A DNA stretch of 39,460 nt from Candidatus Allofournierella merdigallinarum (GTDB lineage Bacteria; Bacillota; Clostridia; Oscillospirales; Ruminococcaceae). Each line of letters begins with the position of its first letter. Position 1 is the first letter of the stretch. The DNA lies in NCBI GenBank assembly GCA_019117205.1, contig DXAC01000030.1:1-39460 (forward strand), read 5' to 3'. Under the pieces are notes generated by a model, which searched no databases, had not been told where the DNA came from, and saw only the letters and a list, made by a program, of their open reading frames with translations. Positions 33,176 through 39,460 of the stretch are shown here, piece by piece. Both the position numbers and the translations under genes were made by a program.

Positions 33176-33204
33176 TTGACATTCCCCGCGGGGTCTGCTA
33201 TAAT
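33176..33204 (+). promoter_or_regulatory. Perfect consensus promoter of tRNA-Ala
   Basis: TTGACA (33176-33181), exactly 17 bases, TATAAT (33199-33204); the tRNA begins 31 bases after the -10 box. Confidence 0.9.
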
Positions 33205-33234
33205 AGCAAAGCAGTCGCAAGACGGCAAGCCCGT

Positions 33235-33310
<76 letters not shown>

Positions 33311-33311
33311 C

Positions 33312-33365
33312 AACAAACAAATCCGAACCTTGTGCCGATTGGCGATGGGTTCGGATTTGTTGTTT
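33312..33365 (+). terminator. Terminator of tRNA-Ala
   Basis: The arms around AAATCCGAACC (33319-33329) and GGTTCGGATTT (33348-33358) extend with A-rich and T-rich flanks into a long stem with an 18-base loop, ending in TTGTTGTTT. Confidence 0.75.
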
Positions 33366-33380
33366 ATACGGAATAAACAA

Positions 33381-33413
33381 AAAAAGACGCTTTTGATAAA
33401 AAGGCGTCTTTTT
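33381..33413 (+). terminator. Second A/T-flanked hairpin after the tRNA
   Basis: AAAAAGACGC and GCGTCTTTTT with further TTTT/AAAA pairing. Works in either direction; it may insulate the island from the tRNA promoter. Confidence 0.6.
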
Positions 33414-33433
33414 GCTGTAGATTAAGCTGTCCA

Positions 33434-33462
33434 TAGACAAAACTATGGAACGACTGTACAAT
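33434..33462 (+). promoter_or_regulatory. Promoter for the DUF262 gene
   Basis: TAGACA (33434-33439), 17 bases, TACAAT (33457-33462), 58 bases before the gene. Confidence 0.6.
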
Positions 33463-33520
33463 AAAAGAAAATGGCCAGATATCTTGAAAATAACAGGTAT
33501 ACAGAGCGGAGAGGTAAGCC

Positions 33521-35215
33521 ATGAGTGTTTTGATCGACGACAGTATCACAATCTATGAGGCGCTTGAGAATATCAAAAACGGAAAATATGTTATGCCTGC
33601 ATTTCAAAGGCAGTATGTTTGGAGCATGGAGCAGATAGAAAAACTCTGGGATTCTATCCTGCTTGATTATCCGATTGCGACCTTTTTGTTTTGGCATGTG
33701 GATGACGACAATGTGAGTTGGGATACATATTTCTGCAATTTTTTGTCGGAAGTCACTTTCGACAGCAGAAAACAGGCCGATAGCGTGAACTACGAATTGA
33801 GCAGTATCAATGTAAATTTGACCGACACAGCTGTTCTGGATGGCCAGCAGCGGCTGACATCGCTGTTTTTATCGCTTTACGGTCAGGCGTATATCCGGCA
33901 GAAACACGCAAGAAAGAAGATAGCCGGAGGCACCGTAGTCAAACTTCTCATCGAGCTGAATAAAAACAGACTGGCTGTGGATGAAGAAGAGTACAACAGC
34001 AAGAAATTTGATATCCGGTTTGCCGAAAGAATTGGAAAATTGAGCCCGACCCAATTTGAAGTCAAAAACATTTTAGACCCGCAATTCCGAGAGGACAGCA
34101 CAAGGGAACAGGCCATCGAAAAAGCAATCGTCAATGTGCCGCCGGAAAGCAAAGAGTATGCACGCGGCATACTGAACCAGTTATACCGTAAAATTTTTGT
34201 AGAAAAACTGATTCGCTATACAAAGATTAAAGATATGAAACAAGACGATGCGTTGGAGATGTTTGTCCGCTTTAACAGCGGCGGTAAAGCATTGAAAAAG
34301 CACGAGATCACCATGTCGATTTTGGAAGCCTACTGGCCAAGTGCAAAGACTGAATTCGGAAAGGTTCTGGAAGGTCCTTATGCCGGGTTTGGAACGGATT
34401 TTATTGTACGGGCCGCCCTCATGCTGTACGGTGACGTTGTGAAATCCAACATCAACAAACAGATAGCGGAAGATTTAAAGAATCACTGGCAGGAATTTAA
34501 AAAGGCGCTCCGAAACCTGGAAACTGTGTTAAAGAGCATGAAAATCGAGGTCAGCCGCTTTGCCAACAGCTGGAACGTGTTGTTGCCTATCATTTATTTC
34601 ATATACTACAACCCGGAATATGAAAAGAATCTGGAAGGCATCCGGGCCTATTTAGTCCGGGCGGTTTTGTTCACCTATTTCCAATCCGGCACCACCAGCA
34701 AATTGCAGCAGATGAAGAGTAGTATCAACAGCTACAACTACGAAATAACTGTTGATATGATGGAGAATCAAATAAGCGACCTCCGTGTGACCGATGGGAA
34801 AATAGACGATATCCTCAATGCCGAAAAAGGAAGCCGTGTGGCAGGAGAGGTATTGTATTTCCTGGGATTAGATTGGATCAATAAAAATTACAAATACGAA
34901 CAGGATCATTTACATCCCGATGAAAGATTCAACAGAACAAATCCGGTTTCTGTCCCGATGGAAGAGTGGAACAAATGGAGAAGCAATCGCAACCGTCTGC
35001 CCAATCTGCATCTTCTTGAAGGCAGGCAAAATGCCAGCAAAAATGACATGCGGCTTGTGGATTACTACAACGATATGAATGATGAGCAAAAGGCTGTGTT
35101 CCGCAAAGAGGCGCTTATTCCTGACGGCGTTTCGCTTGAACTGGAACATTTTGGAGAATTTTATGAAAAGCGTAAGGCCCTACTAATGGATAAGATTCGG
35201 CAGTTACTTGGCTAA
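33521..35215 (+). CDS. DUF262/HNH protein, GmrSD-like modification-dependent restriction candidate
   Basis: The 564-residue protein has the DUF262 (ParB-like nucleotidase) signature in PAFQRQYVW (26-34) and DGQQRLTSL (107-115). The C-terminus carries a DUF1524/HNH-like nuclease site with QDHLHP (His463, His465) and NRLPNLHLLEGRQNASKND (Asn495, Asn504). GmrS and GmrD are separate or fused chains of a type IV enzyme that cuts modified phage DNA; SspE and BrxU share the same domains. This looks like a self-contained single-chain version. No methyltransferase, dnd or ssp gene is near. GAGAGGT precedes the ATG. Codon use is much more AT-rich than the neighbours, a sign of transfer. Confidence 0.85.
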   Translation: MSVLIDDSITIYEALENIKNGKYVMPAFQRQYVWSMEQIEKLWDSILLDYPIATFLFWHVDDDNVSWDTYFCNFLSEVTFDSRKQADSVNYELSSINVNLTDTAVLDGQQRLTSLFLSLYGQAYIRQKHARKKIAGGTVVKLLIELNKNRLAVDEEEYNSKKFDIRFAERIGKLSPTQFEVKNILDPQFREDSTREQAIEKAIVNVPPESKEYARGILNQLYRKIFVEKLIRYTKIKDMKQDDALEMFVRFNSGGKALKKHEITMSILEAYWPSAKTEFGKVLEGPYAGFGTDFIVRAALMLYGDVVKSNINKQIAEDLKNHWQEFKKALRNLETVLKSMKIEVSRFANSWNVLLPIIYFIYYNPEYEKNLEGIRAYLVRAVLFTYFQSGTTSKLQQMKSSINSYNYEITVDMMENQISDLRVTDGKIDDILNAEKGSRVAGEVLYFLGLDWINKNYKYEQDHLHPDERFNRTNPVSVPMEEWNKWRSNRNRLPNLHLLEGRQNASKNDMRLVDYYNDMNDEQKAVFRKEALIPDGVSLELEHFGEFYEKRKALLMDKIRQLLG

Positions 35216-35255
35216 TTGTTTGTACTCGTGTCAGGCACAATACGAACGGCTTCTT

Positions 35256-35321
35256 AAAAGGAGTGCCCACTGGCAATCCAGATAAACAAACTTAGCGCGT
35301 TGAAAAGGAGCTGGCAATCCA
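35256..35321 (+). repeat. Imperfect direct repeat at the end of the DUF262 gene
   Basis: AAAAGGAG followed by CTGGCAATCCA occurs twice: at 35256-35280, with six extra bases between the parts, and at 35303-35321 without them. The second copy is one arm of the terminator. Confidence 0.6.
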
Positions 35322-35342
35322 CATGGATTGCCAGCTCCTTTT
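35303..35342. terminator. Bidirectional terminator between DUF262 and zinc-ribbon genes
   Basis: An 18-base perfect stem, AAAAGGAGCTGGCAATCC with its complement, encloses ACAT. It serves both converging genes and touches the stop of the minus-strand gene. Confidence 0.9.
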
Positions 35343-36367
35343 CATTCTCCGCAAATCCCCTCAATCACCGCCTCCTGCCCGATCATCCAGCTGATGAACT
35401 GGCTGGCAGGCAGTTTTTTCTCCTTGACCTGCTGTTTACGGAGCAGCGCTTCTTTACGGAACTCCTTCAATGCGGCCTGCGCCCGCCCGATCTGTTCGGG
35501 TGGTGCGCCGGCCTTTTTTAGTTTGGTGATGCGGTTGTACCAGAACATGTACTCTCGGTCGTAGGCCTGCTCGTAGTCCTTGCCCTTGGCCCGGCCGTCG
35601 AACTGGCGCTTGGCGGCTTTTCGGCTGGCTTTACGGCAGCGGTCGCTGCACAGAGTGCTGCGGGCGTCCGGGCCAAAGAATATGCGTCCGCACTGGCTGC
35701 ACCGGCGCATGAGCAGCCCAGCGTCCAGAATGCGCTGGCGGTAGTAGATGAGGGCGGGCCGCAGGGATTCCCTTACAACAGCACACTCGAAGGATGTTTG
35801 CCCCTGGGGATACCACACCTCCAGCTTTCCGTCCCGCCGGTCATTCCAGACGGGGATCACCGGCTTGTCCCGGATCCAGTGGACCATCTCCGGGGTGTAT
35901 TGGCCAAAAGGCAGGGTCAGCAGCTGGGCATAGTCCCGCAAGGCCTGGGCCGCCTGCTGGCTGTCCCGGCCCCGGCGGCAGCGCAGATACATCTCCCAGA
36001 TCTGAATGGCCGCATACCAGGCGGCAGCATTGGTGCCGTTGCCCTCTGCCTGCCGGGAAAGAAGCTGGGCGGCGGCCTGCTCCCGTTCTTCCCGCTGGGA
36101 GCGTTTCTTTGCCGTCAGGGCGTCGGAAAGGGCCCAAATGGCCTCCGTCCAGCCCTCGGCGGCTGTCTGCCCGAACTCACACCAAAAGGCCCCCAGCGGG
36201 CGGGTTTGGGCCAGAAGCAGCGGACGCTCTTTGCCTCGCAGGGCAGCCTCCACATCCTGTTCTTCTCCCATCCAAAGCTGTTCTTTCCGGCCCGGTACAT
36301 CCACCCGAAGGGCCAGAACAACAGGCCCCAGCAGCGGTTCCTTGGTTACAAAGGCGTATCCTTCCAT
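35342..36367 (-). CDS. Unknown island protein with C-terminal zinc ribbon
   Basis: The family is not recognised with confidence. The 341-residue protein starts MEGYAFVTKEP and has an alpha-helical, Gln/Glu/Ala-rich middle. A four-Cys zinc site follows, with Cys223 and Cys226 (CSQCG) and Cys240 and Cys244 (CSDRC). The C-terminal half is strongly basic and helical. The Cys pattern recalls CGNR-type zinc fingers, which occur in DNA-binding proteins, so nucleic-acid binding is plausible. It is divergent from the recombinase, and their upstream regions overlap. Start ATG 36367 has AGGAGG just upstream; the in-frame extension is less likely. Confidence 0.7.
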   Translation of the reverse strand: MEGYAFVTKEPLLGPVVLALRVDVPGRKEQLWMGEEQDVEAALRGKERPLLLAQTRPLGAFWCEFGQTAAEGWTEAIWALSDALTAKKRSQREEREQAAAQLLSRQAEGNGTNAAAWYAAIQIWEMYLRCRRGRDSQQAAQALRDYAQLLTLPFGQYTPEMVHWIRDKPVIPVWNDRRDGKLEVWYPQGQTSFECAVVRESLRPALIYYRQRILDAGLLMRRCSQCGRIFFGPDARSTLCSDRCRKASRKAAKRQFDGRAKGKDYEQAYDREYMFWYNRITKLKKAGAPPEQIGRAQAALKEFRKEALLRKQQVKEKKLPASQFISWMIGQEAVIEGICGE

Positions 36368-36443
36368 GTATCCTCCTGTGTATCTTCTCCTGTATGCTGT
36401 GATTTTATGGGAATTATAATTTATCAAAAATATGATTACTTAC

Positions 36444-36472
36444 AGTATACCCCAAAAGCCTTGAAATTGCAA
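36444..36472 (-). promoter_or_regulatory. Promoter for the zinc-ribbon gene
   Basis: On the minus strand TTGCAA (36472-36467), 17 bases, TATACT (36449-36444), about 77 bases before the ATG. Confidence 0.65.
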
Positions 36473-36489
36473 TTCCCGGATGCTATGCT
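36461..36489 (+). promoter_or_regulatory. Divergent plus-strand promoter towards the recombinase
   Basis: TTGAAA (36461-36466), 17 bases, TATGCT (36484-36489). Its -35 box lies against the -35 of the opposite promoter, so the two could compete. Confidence 0.5.
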
Positions 36490-36610
36490 GGGAACACGAA
36501 TTTTCTGGTCAAACAGTTCCGTGGAGGGGGACTATAGGGGGTGGCAAGCTATCGCTTACCACCCACCTGTACCGACTGGGAAAGAAGAATATGCTTACCG
36601 GAAAGGAGGG

Positions 36611-36778
36611 GTGCCTGCCACCGAGGTCATCAAGACAAACCAGACAGAGCGATTGCCAAAAACGGCGGTGGAAAGTCTGGCCCGCGCATTGCTGCCGCAG
36701 ATGCGAGCCTACTTTGCCAGCGTCGAAGGACAAGCCGCCCTGAAGCAGTGGCGTGCAGAACGGGAGCAGCAGGGTTGA
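36611..36778 (+). CDS. Small ORF upstream of the recombinase
   Basis: The last about 50 residues of this frame look protein-like: EVIKTNQTERLPKTAVESL then ALLPQMRAYFASVEGQAALK and a charged end. The start is unclear. GTG at 36611 has AAAGGAGG only one base away, and the next in-frame ATG (36485) overlaps the plus-strand -10 box. Amphipathic helices and location suggest a small accessory protein of the element; function unknown. Confidence 0.5.
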   Translation: MPATEVIKTNQTERLPKTAVESLARALLPQMRAYFASVEGQAALKQWRAEREQQG

Positions 36779-36791
36779 GAACTTCCGCCGT

Positions 36792-36816
36792 GCTGGGAAG
36801 GGTATTCCTTCCCAGC
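36792..36816. terminator. Hairpin after the small ORF
   Basis: GCTGGGAAGG and CCTTCCCAGC with a five-base loop, 13 bases past the ORF stop. No long T-run, so termination is weak at best. Confidence 0.45.
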
Positions 36817-36971
36817 CGGTACTCTTTTGCATAGATTCGGCAGAAAAGGTTGTGCAGATTGGTGATAGCTTTCAGCGGGCTCCTGTGGTACTGTGTTGAG
36901 CTGAAAAGCCGTCCCATCTGCCGCGACTGATTTTGCTAGCATAGCGTTTGGATATCCACCAAACGCAAATC

Positions 36972-36988
36972 TTGGGGCGACGCCCCAA
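36972..36988. repeat. Near-perfect palindrome in front of the recombinase
   Basis: TTGGGGCG-A-CGCCCCAA, 31 bases before the start codon. Could be an operator or a hairpin in the leader. Confidence 0.5.
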
Positions 36989-37019
36989 ACCCCGCAAGTG
37001 ACCAGAAGGAGGAATGCCA

Positions 37020-38690
37020 ATGAAAGCAGTCATCTACGCCCGATACAGCAGCGACAACCAGCGAGAGGAAAGCATCGAGGGACAGCTGCGGGAATGCAAG
37101 GAATATGCTGAGCGAAACGGTATCCTGGTATTGCAAAGCTACATCGACCGGGCTCTGTCCGCCAAGACGGACAACCGCCCGGAGTTCCAGCGTATGATTC
37201 GGGACAGCGCCAAAGGGCTGTTCGATACGGTACTGGTCTGGAAGCTTGATCGTTTCGCCCGCAACCGGTACGACAGCGCCCACTACAAATCACAACTGCG
37301 AAAAAACGGGGTGAAGGTGGTTTCAGCCACCGAGAGCATTGCCGACGGCCCCGAAGGCATCATTCTGGAATCCATGCTGGAAGGAATGGCGGAGTACTAC
37401 TCGGCGGAACTGGCCCAGAAGGTGAACCGTGGGATGCGGGAAAACGCCCTCAAGGCCCGCAGCAACGGCGGAACCATCCCTCTGGGGTATCGGCTCGATG
37501 AGGAACACCGGCTGAAGATAGACCCGCTGACCGCGCCGGTGGTGCGGGAAGTATTCCAGCGGTATGCGGACGGAGAGAATCTGCGGACCATTATCCGCTC
37601 GCTGAACGAGCGGGGCATTCGCACCAGCCGGAACTATCCCTTCCGGCACAGCAGCTTCAACACCATGCTGAAAAACCGGAAGTACATCGGCGAGTACCAC
37701 TACAAGGACGTGGTCATCCCGGACGCGGTGCCGCCCATCATTTCCAAAGAATTGTTTGAAAGGGTGCAGGAGCGGATGAAGAAGAATCAGCACGCCCCGG
37801 CCAGGGCGAAAGCAGAGGAAGAATATCTGTTGACTACCAAGCTGTTCTGCGGCCACTGCGGACGGCTGATGATCGGCGAGAGCGGCAAGGGCCGCAACGG
37901 CACCATCCACCGCTACTACAAATGCGCCGGGGCCAAGCGGCGGCTGGGCTGCCACAAAAAGGCCGTGAAGAAGGACTGGATCGAGCGGGTGGCAGTGCAG
38001 TACACCATCCAGCGGGTATTCCAGGATGACCTGATTGCCCAGATTGCAGACGAACTGGTGGCGCTGCAAGGAGCCGAGGACAGCGCCCTGCCTCTGCTCC
38101 GCCGTCAGCTGGCCGACACCGAGCGGGGCATTGAGAATATGCTCAACGCCATCCAGCAGGGCATCTTCACCAGCAGCACCCGGCAGCGGCTGGAGGAACT
38201 GGAAAACCTGCGGGCCGAACTGAAATCCAGCATCCTGCAAGCGGAGTTGGAACGGCCCCAATACAGCCGGGAGGACATCATCCAGTGGATCTCCCGCTTC
38301 AAGGGCGGCGACCCCAACGACAAGGCCTACCAGCGGCAGATCATCGACATCTTCCTCAACTCAATCTATGTATTTGACGACAAGCTGGTATTCACCTATA
38401 ATTACAAAAAAGGTTCGCAAACCGTGAGCTTGGATGAAGTTTTTGCAGCCTTCGGTTCGGATTCGCGGGCTGGCGCTTCACCAGAAAGCCGGCAGACGAA
38501 TTTCGTCTGCCGGCTTTCCTTTGCGCCACTGCGCGTTCTGAGCCGGCTGCGGCAGCGTCATGTTGGGATAGAGAGAAAGGCGTCGGGCCGGGCCGCTGCG
38601 GCAGGGCCCGACGCCTTTTTGTTGCAAATATGGGCGAAACAAGAGCCCCCGGCTCCGGGCGTTGGCCCGGGGCCGGGGGCGTTTCCATGA
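37020..38690 (+). CDS. Large serine recombinase (integrase) with read-through C-terminus
   Basis: This site-specific recombinase would insert and excise the element through a phosphoserine DNA link. The resolvase domain (about 1-150) starts MKAVIYARYSSDNQ, with the catalytic Ser at 10 or 11. The Recombinase domain (about 155-255) has GTIPLGYRLDEEH. The zinc ribbon follows (LFCGHCGRLM..CAGAKRRLGC), then a coiled coil (about 340-410). AGAAGGAGG stands seven bases before the ATG at 37020; an ATG at 37014 is too close. After about residue 481 the sequence becomes low-complexity and is read through three terminator hairpins, so the natural end was probably near 38454. Confidence 0.9.
   Translation: MKAVIYARYSSDNQREESIEGQLRECKEYAERNGILVLQSYIDRALSAKTDNRPEFQRMIRDSAKGLFDTVLVWKLDRFARNRYDSAHYKSQLRKNGVKVVSATESIADGPEGIILESMLEGMAEYYSAELAQKVNRGMRENALKARSNGGTIPLGYRLDEEHRLKIDPLTAPVVREVFQRYADGENLRTIIRSLNERGIRTSRNYPFRHSSFNTMLKNRKYIGEYHYKDVVIPDAVPPIISKELFERVQERMKKNQHAPARAKAEEEYLLTTKLFCGHCGRLMIGESGKGRNGTIHRYYKCAGAKRRLGCHKKAVKKDWIERVAVQYTIQRVFQDDLIAQIADELVALQGAEDSALPLLRRQLADTERGIENMLNAIQQGIFTSSTRQRLEELENLRAELKSSILQAELERPQYSREDIIQWISRFKGGDPNDKAYQRQIIDIFLNSIYVFDDKLVFTYNYKKGSQTVSLDEVFAAFGSDSRAGASPESRQTNFVCRLSFAPLRVLSRLRQRHVGIERKASGRAAAAGPDAFLLQIWAKQEPPAPGVGPGPGAFP
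38484..38522. terminator. Hairpin terminator 1 right of the island
   Basis: GAAAGCCGGCAGACGAA pairs with its complement ending CTTTC at 38518; a short pyrimidine tail follows. It lies inside the recombinase reading frame. Confidence 0.6.
38576..38620 (+). terminator. Hairpin terminator 2 right of the island
   Basis: AAAGGCGTCGGGCC and GGCCCGACGCCTTT with TTTTT, a classic intrinsic terminator. Confidence 0.85.
38645..38680 (-). terminator. Hairpin terminator 3, end of the 122-residue gene
   Basis: GCCCCCGGC with GCCGGGGGC and an inner CCGGGC/GCCCGG stem. On the minus strand it is followed by TCTTGTTTC and lies 14 bases past the stop of the next gene. Confidence 0.65.
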
Positions 38691-38693
38691 GGC

Positions 38694-39062
38694 TCAGCGG
38701 AAGACCACCCGGCGGGCGGGGCCGGGCAGCGTCAGGCGGGGGGAAAAGACCACCCGGCGCAGCCAGACGCCCTCGCGGGAGAGCACCAGCAGCAGGTGCA
38801 GCCGGCGGGCGTCGGGCAGGCCGGCGGCCCGGGCGGGCAGGCTCACCGCCAGCCGGCAGGAGCTGTCCCGCACCAGCTCCCGCCGGAAAGCAAGGCACAG
38901 GGCGGTGAGCGGGCGGTAAAGGGCCCGGCAGCGGTAGAGCCACCGCCAGGCGGCGTAAAGCACCGTGTCGGGGGGCAGGTCTGGGCCGCCGGGGTCCACC
39001 TCGGTCTTTGCGGTGGTGTACACCGCGCAGGAAATACCGTCGTATTCGATCATTCGGGTCAT
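38694..39062 (-). CDS. Hypothetical protein, 122 residues
   Basis: Not recognised. The protein begins MTRMIEYDGISCAVYTTAKT and contains a Trp/Tyr/Arg-rich segment (YAAWRWLYRCRALYRPL). It has a basic second half ending ..PGPARRVVFR. It is neither clearly membrane-spanning nor repetitive. AAAGGAG stands before the ATG at 39062, and a promoter and a terminator flank it, so it is probably a real gene. It is GC-rich like the chromosome, so outside the island. Confidence 0.6.
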   Translation of the reverse strand: MTRMIEYDGISCAVYTTAKTEVDPGGPDLPPDTVLYAAWRWLYRCRALYRPLTALCLAFRRELVRDSSCRLAVSLPARAAGLPDARRLHLLLVLSREGVWLRRVVFSPRLTLPGPARRVVFR

Positions 39063-39091
39063 GAGCGTCTCCTTTCGTTGAACGAAACAAA

Positions 39092-39127
39092 AATGGCACA
39101 ACGATCCCGCGGGATCATTGTGCCATT
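39092..39127 (-). promoter_or_regulatory. Terminator-like hairpin in the leader (possible attenuator)
   Basis: The arms AATGGCACAA and TTGTGCCATT with an inner GATCCC/GGGATC pair form a 36-base stem-loop. On the minus strand it is followed by TTTTTGTTTC. It lies between the promoter at 39169-39198 and the start codon at 39062, so full-length transcription would have to pass it. Confidence 0.6.
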
Positions 39128-39168
39128 CAAAATATATCCATGTTTCGTCCCCAAAAGGGGGTATGCGT

Positions 39169-39198
39169 ATTATATCACAGAAAGGCAGGCCCCGTCAA
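39169..39198 (-). promoter_or_regulatory. Promoter for the 122-residue gene
   Basis: On the minus strand TTGACG (39198-39193), 18 bases, TATAAT (39174-39169). A leader of about 100 bases results. Confidence 0.7.
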
Positions 39199-39199
39199 C

Positions 39200-39254
39200 A
39201 AAAAGCCGCCCGCCGGATGGCGTTCCCGATGCTTTTCGCGGCAGGGGCGGCTTT
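39200..39254 (-). terminator. Terminator after the tag gene
   Basis: On the minus strand AAAGCCGCCC and GGGCGGCTTTTT pair across a loop of about 30 bases, just past the tag stop. The -35 box of the next gene follows directly. Confidence 0.55.
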
Positions 39255-39460
39255 CACCGGCCCGCCCCGGCGGGCGGGGCCAGAAAACACCCCGGCTCGT
39301 GGCCGTTGATCACCCCCGCCGCCTGGAGGAAAGCGTACACCACCGTGCTGCCCGCAAAGGACATGCCCCGGCGCTTCAGGTCGGCGGAAATTTCGTCTGA
39401 CAGGGGCGAGGTGGCCGGGCCGTACTCGACGATGGGCTTGCCGTTTGTCCAGTGCCACAG
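39254..39460 (-). CDS. tag: 3-methyladenine DNA glycosylase I, C-terminal part
   Basis: The gene enters from the right edge; 68 codons and the stop are visible. The enzyme removes 3-methyladenine from DNA in base-excision repair. The fragment shows TSPLSDEISADLKRRGMSF, then GSTVVYAFLQAAGVINGHEPGC, typical of the Tag C-terminus. The His and Cys of HEPGC are two of the four zinc ligands; the other two would be near the N-terminus outside the window. It ends with a short Pro/Ala/Gly tail. Confidence 0.9.
   Translation of the reverse strand: MWHWTNGKPIVEYGPATSPLSDEISADLKRRGMSFAGSTVVYAFLQAAGVINGHEPGCFLAPPAGAGR

Larger units (their letters stand above)
36368..37019. other. Divergent control region before the recombinase
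   Basis: This 650-base stretch holds overlapping divergent promoters (36444-36489), one small ORF (36611-36778) and several stems. The stems are at 36540-36564 (GTGG..CCAC type), 36792-36816, 36946-36968 (GCGTTTGG with CCAAACGC) and 36972-36988. Nothing else coding is convincing. The dense stems suggest regulation or recombination sites. Confidence 0.5.
33311..38463. mobile_element. Putative tRNA-adjacent integrated island with serine recombinase
   Basis: Between tRNA-Ala and the hairpin cluster at 38484 the composition is visibly different from the flanks, most AT-rich in 33320-35300. The cargo is a DUF262/HNH protein, a zinc-ribbon protein, a small ORF and a large serine recombinase. A ten-base direct repeat GGTTCGGATT at 33348-33357 and 38454-38463 may mark the junctions. 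Borders are inferred, and the DUF262 part could have arrived separately. Confidence 0.5.

Noticed and set aside
33154-33178. Hairpin CCGTTTT/AAAACGG after the aminopeptidase gene as its terminator
   Set aside because: The stem is short, has no T-run and runs into the -35 box of the tRNA promoter, so it is not convincing.
35798-36778. 326-codon plus-strand frame
   Set aside because: Most of it is antisense to the zinc-ribbon gene and crosses its promoter; only the last about 55 codons look like a protein and are listed separately.
33311-38690. Insertion sequence or conjugative element
   Set aside because: No DDE transposase, relaxase, coupling protein or terminal inverted repeats are visible; a small recombinase-borne island fits better.

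Overview
The window looks like chromosome from a GC-rich, endospore-forming member of the Clostridia, probably Oscillospirales. That placement is an inference from protein content and gene order, not from a marker search. The pointers are sporulation genes (ytfJ/gerW, spoVM, sipL, spoIVA), small families typical of Firmicutes (DUF2953, DUF951, DUF4364, RemA), a PASTA kinase with its PP2C phosphatase, and a gene order that closely follows the Bacillus subtilis yloC-remA-gmk-priA-def-fmt-rsmB-rlmN-prpC-prkC-rsgA-thiN-spoVM block. SipL with a LysM end, rather than SpoVID, is the clostridial arrangement.

Layout. 1-420: ribosomal protein L28 on the minus strand with its terminators, and possibly the first codons of another gene leaving the left edge. 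470-4688: an operon for an M50 membrane protease, ScpA, ScpB, a DUF2953 protein, YtfJ and an RluB-type pseudouridine synthase. 4746-8054: a three-gene biotin-dependent unit (carboxyltransferase, biotin carrier, OadA-like carboxyltransferase) with its own promoter and terminator. 8127-20391: the long ylo-type housekeeping run. 20422-23760: a spore-coat basement cluster of spoVM (26 codons), sipL and spoIVA, with sigma-E-like promoter matches. 23794-26462: a membrane nucleotide-sugar dehydratase and a phosphoglycosyl transferase that could start a surface glycan. 26475-28016: two minus-strand genes (DUF4364, double S1 domain). 28112-33141: DUF951, prfA, tsaC, coaE, a lytic transglycosylase and an M18 aminopeptidase. 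33176-33310: tRNA-Ala(GGC) behind a perfect consensus promoter.

33311-about 38463 is an accessory island immediately after the tRNA. It carries a visibly AT-richer single-chain DUF262/HNH protein (GmrSD-like, probably modification-dependent DNA restriction), a minus-strand zinc-ribbon protein of unknown function, a small ORF and a large serine recombinase. The recombinase reading frame runs on through three successive hairpin terminators, which suggests its original end was lost at the right junction. To the right lie a 122-residue unknown gene with a terminator-like hairpin in its leader, and the 3' end of a 3-methyladenine DNA glycosylase gene.

How the genes connect: most of the window is translation and growth housekeeping (RF1, deformylase, formyltransferase, 16S/23S methyltransferases, RsgA, L28, t6A synthesis), chromosome segregation (ScpAB), replication restart (PriA) and the PrkC/PrpC signalling pair. 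On top of this sit a spore-coat assembly module and a transcarboxylase-like complex. The points most worth a second look are the transcarboxylase-like complex with its unusual carboxyltransferase, the compact coat module with an otherwise easily missed spoVM, and the small tRNA-adjacent defence island.
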